Program-made: the position numbers and the translations under genes
Shown: piece after piece, positions 61,392-64,000 of the stretch
How positions within the stretch are numbered: the first letter of the stretch is position 1
Layout of the letters: the number at the start of each line of letters is the position of its first letter
Notes under the pieces: model-generated
What the model was told of the DNA's origin: nothing
Seen by the model: the letters and a program-made list of their open reading frames with translations, nothing else
Databases searched by the model: none
Assembly: GCA_947626845.1 (NCBI GenBank)
Contig: CANQTW010000002.1
Span: 96,738-160,737 of the forward strand
Source: an uncultured Oscillospiraceae bacterium
GTDB taxonomy: Bacteria; Bacillota; Clostridia; Oscillospirales; Oscillospiraceae
Direction: 5' to 3'
Length of the DNA stretch: 64,000 nucleotides

Positions 61392-61598
61392 TCAATAGAG
61401 GGTGATCGTGAAGCCGTTCCGCTTGAGGTAGGCCGTAGCCTGAGCCTCCTGGGTGAATGACCGGGATTTTTTCTTTTGCCGGTCCCGGCCCAGGACAACG
61501 GTGTCGCCGATGCCCTTGATGACCCATTGGAGCTTCCCGTTCTTTTCGACCAGGTTATAATAAACCATGTCGCCCTTCGCGTTTGCCAGCTTTGCCAT
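61392..61598 (-). CDS. Small right-end protein A
   Basis: 68 residues, basic, beta-rich with a helix near the end (KSRSFTQEAQATAYLKRNGF). Last gene of a three-gene leftward operon that starts at the 62.1-kb promoter-operator. GGGGGTCTGAAAA precedes the ATG. Not recognised. Confidence 0.6.
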   Translation of the reverse strand: MAKLANAKGDMVYYNLVEKNGKLQWVIKGIGDTVVLGRDRQKKKSRSFTQEAQATAYLKRNGFTITLY

Positions 61599-61611
61599 TT
61601 TTCAGACCCCC

Positions 61612-61812
61612 TCAAAATTCAACAGAGACGATGCCATTGTGGAACAGGTCCAGGACATAGTCGATGCGGATGTGGCTCACGATCCCGGTCCGGAGGTCCA
61701 CCACGGTGAACACCCCGTCCTCGGCCTTCAGGACCTTCTCGACGATCTCGGTCTCGCCGGTTTCGTCGGCGTCCCGGATGATGTACATGATGTCCTCGAA
61801 ATTGCGATCCAT
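61612..61812 (-). CDS. Small right-end protein B
   Basis: 66 residues, acidic, alternating strands (VVDLRTGIVSHIRIDYVLDL). AGGAGGACTAAAAA precedes the ATG. Middle gene of the operon. Not recognised. Confidence 0.6.
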   Translation of the reverse strand: MDRNFEDIMYIIRDADETGETEIVEKVLKAEDGVFTVVDLRTGIVSHIRIDYVLDLFHNGIVSVEF

Positions 61813-61815
61813 TTT

Positions 61816-62061
61816 TTAGTCCTCCTTTTCGATCTTCGCCAGGATGAGCTCCATGGCCTTCTTTGCGATTTCGGTAGCGGGGCGGACGTCCCAGCCCCGG
61901 TCGTAATTCAGGATGGTCTCGCCGTTGATGGAGGCCCACAGCTTGGAGATGCGGCCACCCTCGATCCCGAACTTGGACCCCTCTTCAAAGACCTTCGCCT
62001 CGTAACGGACCCTCACGTTTTTGGACCCCTGGGGGATTTCAATAAGACCGAACTTCCACAT
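61816..62061 (-). CDS. Small right-end protein C
   Basis: 81 residues. FGLIEIPQGSKNVRVRYEAK and SKLWASINGETILNYDRGWD give a beta-rich fold with a C-terminal helix. GGAGGACAAAAAA precedes the ATG. First gene of the operon. Unknown family; the group resembles lysogenic-conversion or defence cargo. Confidence 0.6.
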   Translation of the reverse strand: MWKFGLIEIPQGSKNVRVRYEAKVFEEGSKFGIEGGRISKLWASINGETILNYDRGWDVRPATEIAKKAMELILAKIEKED

Positions 62062-62075
62062 TTTTTTGTCCTCCG

Positions 62076-62178
62076 TTCTTTAGGATGGTCTTATATTACC
62101 ATACAAACGCATGGAAATCAAGTCTTTTTTCATCGTCATTTTTAACAAAAATCCATGCGTTTGTATGGTTATAATGAC
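62076..62178. repeat. 103-bp promoter-operator module, copy 1
   Basis: Contains the 16-bp operator CCATACAAACGCATGG (62099-62114) and its exact inverse (62153-62168). The first sits in the 17-base spacer of a leftward promoter. The module is repeated almost identically at 63768-63870. Confidence 0.8.
62093..62121 (-). promoter_or_regulatory. Leftward promoter with operator in its spacer
   Basis: Minus strand TTGATT (62121-62116), 17 bases, TAATAT (62098-62093). The whole operator fills the spacer, so a bound repressor would block RNA polymerase. Confidence 0.75.
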
Positions 62179-62181
62179 GAC

Positions 62182-62210
62182 TTGACAAAACCATACAAGC
62201 GCATTATAAT
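62182..62210 (+). promoter_or_regulatory. Rightward promoter of the XRE regulator
   Basis: TTGACA (62182-62187), 17 bases, TATAAT (62205-62210). The spacer contains CCATACAAGCGCAT, most of an operator, which predicts autoregulation. Confidence 0.8.
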
Positions 62211-62240
62211 AAAGCCAAATACCACAAGGGAGGCAAAGAA

Positions 62241-62501
62241 ATGGCAAGACGCATGACCATAACCGATGACATGATCAAGATAGACCGAAAGTGCATAGAG
62301 GCAGGCATAACCCGGTCGGAGCTTTCTCGCCGGAGTGGCGTCCCGATCAGGACCCTCGAAGCCTACGCAACCAGACACAGGACCCCCCGTGACGTTTACG
62401 TCCTCCAGCGAATCTCCAAGGTCCTGGGATGCGCCATCGAGGATCTGATTGAGCCGGAGCCGGGACCAGGGCAAGAAAATGGAGGCGGGGAGGATGCTTG
62501 A
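62241..62501 (+). CDS. XRE-family regulator of the right-end cluster
   Basis: 86 residues, nearly all helix-turn-helix (ITRSELSRRSGVPIRTLEAY, then VLQRISKVLGCAIEDLIEPE). The short acidic tail is GENGGGEDA-like. GGGAGGCAAAGAA precedes the ATG. The three CCATACAA-type operators beside it make it the probable repressor of both small leftward operons. Confidence 0.85.
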   Translation: MARRMTITDDMIKIDRKCIEAGITRSELSRRSGVPIRTLEAYATRHRTPRDVYVLQRISKVLGCAIEDLIEPEPGPGQENGGGEDA

Positions 62502-62697
62502 CCAAAGGCAATCCACGGTCCAGGCCCCGGACCCGGTCGCTGATGCGGCGGGATCTCCGAAAGAAGCCCAGGACGCCGATGGGCGTCCCCGTGGCCGTTT
62601 CAAAGACCTCCCCGGCCCATGGGTCAAGTATGTCCGCGAAAGTGGAGGGGAGAGGTTGATAGATTGGGAGGACCCCCGCCCACGGGTCCTCTGGTAA
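62494..62697 (+). CDS. Small polar protein after the regulator
   Basis: 67 residues, Pro/Asp/Gly/Arg-rich, probably disordered, ending GERLIDWEDPRPRVLW. The ATG at 62494 has GGAGG eight bases upstream and overlaps the regulator stop. Role unknown. Confidence 0.5.
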   Translation: MLDQRQSTVQAPDPVADAAGSPKEAQDADGRPRGRFKDLPGPWVKYVRESGGERLIDWEDPRPRVLW

Positions 62698-62741
62698 AAA
62701 GAAGCCCCCGGCCATTGCCAGGGGCGCAGGAGGTAAAGGAC

Positions 62742-62939
62742 ATGACCAACTACGAGCGGATACGCCAACTTGAGCCTTACGAGATGGCGATGGTGATGAA
62801 CAACATCCAAGAGCACTTGTGTCAAAAGATATGTCCCAGGGATAAGGAGGATCGGTGCAACGAGGATTGCAACAACGGCCTGACGGAATGGCTCTGCGCA
62901 CTATACGATCCGGCCTCCCCGGCGTGGGAGAGAAACTAA
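62742..62939 (+). CDS. Small Cys-containing protein
   Basis: 65 residues. Helical N-terminus (EPYEMAMVMNNIQEHLC), then Cys in QKICPRDKEDRCNEDCNNG, enough for a zinc site. GGAGGTAAAGGAC precedes the ATG. Common in style among small phage proteins; no known function. Confidence 0.6.
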   Translation: MTNYERIRQLEPYEMAMVMNNIQEHLCQKICPRDKEDRCNEDCNNGLTEWLCALYDPASPAWERN

Positions 62940-62953
62940 TCCAAGTGTCAGGC

Positions 62954-62996
62954 AGGCGGAAGCCCCCGGCCATTGACCGGAGGCTTCCGCCTTTTT
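62954..62996. terminator. Convergent terminator
   Basis: AGGCGGAAGCC pairs with GGCTTCCGCCT, with an inner CCGG/CCGG pairing, then a five-T tract on the plus strand. It separates rightward and leftward small genes. Confidence 0.85.
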
Positions 62997-63184
62997 CATT
63001 TCTTCACGCTGGCGGCCCCGGCCCGGTAGGCCCTCTCCAGGGCTGCCTGCAGGCTCCTCACGCTGATGCAGCCCCGGTCCGAATCAAAGAAGTCGTAACC
63101 ATCTGACCCCATTTCCTCAATCCCGAACCCGAACACCTCAAGGGCAATTTTCTCAACGGCTTTTTCTTCGGCTGTTTTTTTCAT
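62996..63184 (-). CDS. Small right-end protein D
   Basis: 62 residues, helical, Glu/Ala-rich (EKAVEKIALEVFGFGIEEMG, then SVRSLQAALERAY). The ATG at 63184 has GGGGGATCGGGAA ahead. Last of a second leftward trio. Not recognised. Confidence 0.6.
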   Translation of the reverse strand: MKKTAEEKAVEKIALEVFGFGIEEMGSDGYDFFDSDRGCISVRSLQAALERAYRAGAASVKK

Positions 63185-63198
63185 TTCCCGATCCCCCT

Positions 63199-63516
63199 TC
63201 AAAATTCATACCCGGCACACCTGGCGGTTTCAACCACGGCATTGTAGGTGCGCTTCCCGATGGTGTCATACCAGCGGGCCTTATAGGTGATGCCATTCTT
63301 CATGTAGGTGACCTCACAAACCCCGCGGGGCTGGTTCACGAACACCCGGACGGTGTAGGTCTCGGTGTGCTTGCCATACCAGGCGACCTCGATCTCCTGG
63401 GACCAGGTCCGCTGGAGGATCACACCGCCGACACAGGCGCGGTGGACGGTGCCCTCGATGGGCATCTCGGAGAATCCGTTCTCCTTCAGAGCTTCGACCA
63501 ATTCAAACTTTTTCAT
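63199..63516 (-). CDS. Small right-end protein E
   Basis: 105 residues, beta-rich with conserved-looking aromatic pattern (YTVRVFVNQPRGVCEVTYMK, then ARWYDTIGKRTYNAV). AGGAGGACTTGAAA before the ATG at 63516. Unknown family. Confidence 0.6.
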   Translation of the reverse strand: MKKFELVEALKENGFSEMPIEGTVHRACVGGVILQRTWSQEIEVAWYGKHTETYTVRVFVNQPRGVCEVTYMKNGITYKARWYDTIGKRTYNAVVETARCAGYEF

Positions 63517-63542
63517 TTTCAAGTCCTCCTCGTATTTTCGGC

Positions 63543-63752
63543 TCAGCACCCTGCAGCGGTCAGGAGCTCGGTCAGCACCCGCTGGGCCTCGCGGTTCCCC
63601 TTGGCAATCTGGTCAACGTACCCTTTGCAAAGGACCACTTCATCCAGGCCGTTCACCGCGAGGGTGTATTCATGGGATCCGTACACGCGGACCACCTCGT
63701 TCCAGAGCTTCAAGGTCTTGGCGTCGATTGCGTTCAAACCGGTTCTTTTCAT
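63543..63752 (-). CDS. Small right-end protein F
   Basis: 69 residues, helical (AIDAKTLKLWNEVVRVYG, then LCKGYVDQIAKGNREAQRVL). First gene of the second leftward operon, about 35 bases below the promoter-operator copy 2. TGGAGGCCCCAAAA precedes the ATG. Unknown family. Confidence 0.6.
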   Translation of the reverse strand: MKRTGLNAIDAKTLKLWNEVVRVYGSHEYTLAVNGLDEVVLCKGYVDQIAKGNREAQRVLTELLTAAGC

Positions 63753-63767
63753 TTTTGGGGCCTCCAG

Positions 63768-63870
63768 TTCTTTAGGATGGTCTTATATTACCATACAAGC
63801 GCATGGAAATCAAGTCTTTTTTCATTGTCATTTTTAACAAATTTCCATGCGTTTGTATGGTTATAATGAC
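63768..63870. repeat. 103-bp promoter-operator module, copy 2
   Basis: Near-identical to the module at 62076: operator CCATACAAGCGCATGG (63791-63806), inverse copy CCATGCGTTTGTATGG (63845-63860) and the same flanks. Confidence 0.8.
63785..63813 (-). promoter_or_regulatory. Leftward promoter of the second small operon
   Basis: Minus strand TTGATT (63813-63808), 17-base spacer occupied by the operator, TAATAT (63790-63785): the same layout as at 62093-62121. Confidence 0.75.
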
Positions 63871-63877
63871 AACAAAA

Positions 63878-63905
63878 AAGCACCTGGACCGTAGACCAGG
63901 TGCTT
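63878..63905 (-). terminator. Terminator for the leftward gene at the window edge
   Basis: AAGCACCTGG and CCAGGTGCTT form a perfect 10-bp stem; on the minus strand a T-run follows. Confidence 0.75.
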
Positions 63906-63911
63906 CAATTT

Positions 63912-64000
63912 TTAGCGCCGCTGGGGTAGCGGCAAGGCCAGAACGAACACGGATCCAACGAAATAAATCGCCGTTTCCGGTTCGCCTGGCTCCCCATTGG
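63912..64000 (-). CDS. C-terminal end of a membrane protein (partial)
   Basis: The last 28 codons of a minus-strand frame are visible, ending AIYFVGSVFVLALPLPQRR and TAA (63912-63914), with a terminator just beyond. The hydrophobic stretch suggests a membrane segment. It may be host DNA or further prophage cargo; too little is visible to name it. Confidence 0.45.
   Translation of the reverse strand, partial: NGEPGEPETAIYFVGSVFVLALPLPQRR

Larger units (their letters stand above)
12640..63870. mobile_element. P2/Mu-like contractile-tail prophage
   Basis: All modules of a temperate myophage are present in order: integrase and repressor, early and replication genes, terminase, capsid, sheath, tube, tape measure, baseplate, fibre, retroelement, lysis and right-end accessory genes. 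Left end inferred from the integrase gene. The right end is uncertain: the last phage-like operon promoter lies near 63.8 kb, and no matching attachment core was identified. Confidence 0.85.

Overview
The window looks like accessory DNA from a Gram-positive anaerobe of the class Clostridia, probably a gut Oscillospiraceae-type genome. The reasons are strong AGGAGG-type ribosome binding sites, dense ATGA-coupled small genes, moderately high GC, large serine recombinases, XRE regulators and P2/Mu-like myophage modules of the kind seen in that group. No core chromosomal gene is visible apart from one intact tRNA, one split tRNA and perhaps the membrane-protein end at the right edge. The species assignment is inference.

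Layout. (1) 1-8180: most of an integrative mobilizable element. A serine recombinase (cut by the window edge), an XRE regulator and two membrane-associated proteins lie on the minus strand. Diverging from them are two XRE regulators, small proteins, an FtsK/HerA-type coupling ATPase and an HUH-type replication/relaxase protein. (2) 8209-8396: a tRNA-Tyr gene and the 3' part of a tRNA-Thr gene that breaks off at the anticodon loop, a classic integrase scar. (3) 8397-12640: a small island with a DUF6809-like protein, a membrane-anchored metallophosphoesterase and a complete tyrosine integrase. It is bracketed by two copies of a 60-bp block with 12-bp-spaced GTGGGTCA repeats. (4) About 12640-63870: a contractile-tail prophage. 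Its order is serine integrase, SWIM protein and CI-like repressor (minus); divergent early genes; a helicase interrupted by modification genes; a primase-helicase followed by an iteron-rich candidate origin; late regulator; ParB-methylase; terminase; portal, protease and capsid; sheath and tube; tape measure; P2-like baseplate; tail fibre; a diversity-generating retroelement (DGR); lysis genes; and a right-end cluster of small accessory operons under shared XRE-type operators. (5) The last 89 bases hold the end of a minus-strand membrane protein.

The most exciting system is the DGR at 57093-58854. A tail-tip protein ends in a 110-bp variable repeat (VR). A 110-bp template repeat (TR) lies 159 bp downstream, and a reverse transcriptase with YMDD and LSQ motifs follows. 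I aligned TR and VR by hand: they differ at 17 positions, all 17 are adenines in the template, and no non-adenine position differs. That is the signature of adenine-specific mutagenic retrohoming. No Avd-type accessory gene is apparent nearby. The tail protein I gene just upstream carries exact 29-residue repeats, so the whole tail-tip region looks specialised for receptor binding.

Other notable structure: the SNF2-type helicase is divided between its Q-like motif and its Walker A motif by about 3.4 kb of cargo (PAPS-reductase-like protein, frameshifted cytosine-methylase-like gene, N4/N6 methylase). There is a canonical -1 frameshift site in the tail chaperone gene, a 250-bp stretch with only about 6% T ahead of the packaging genes, and duplicated 103-bp promoter-operator modules at the prophage right end.
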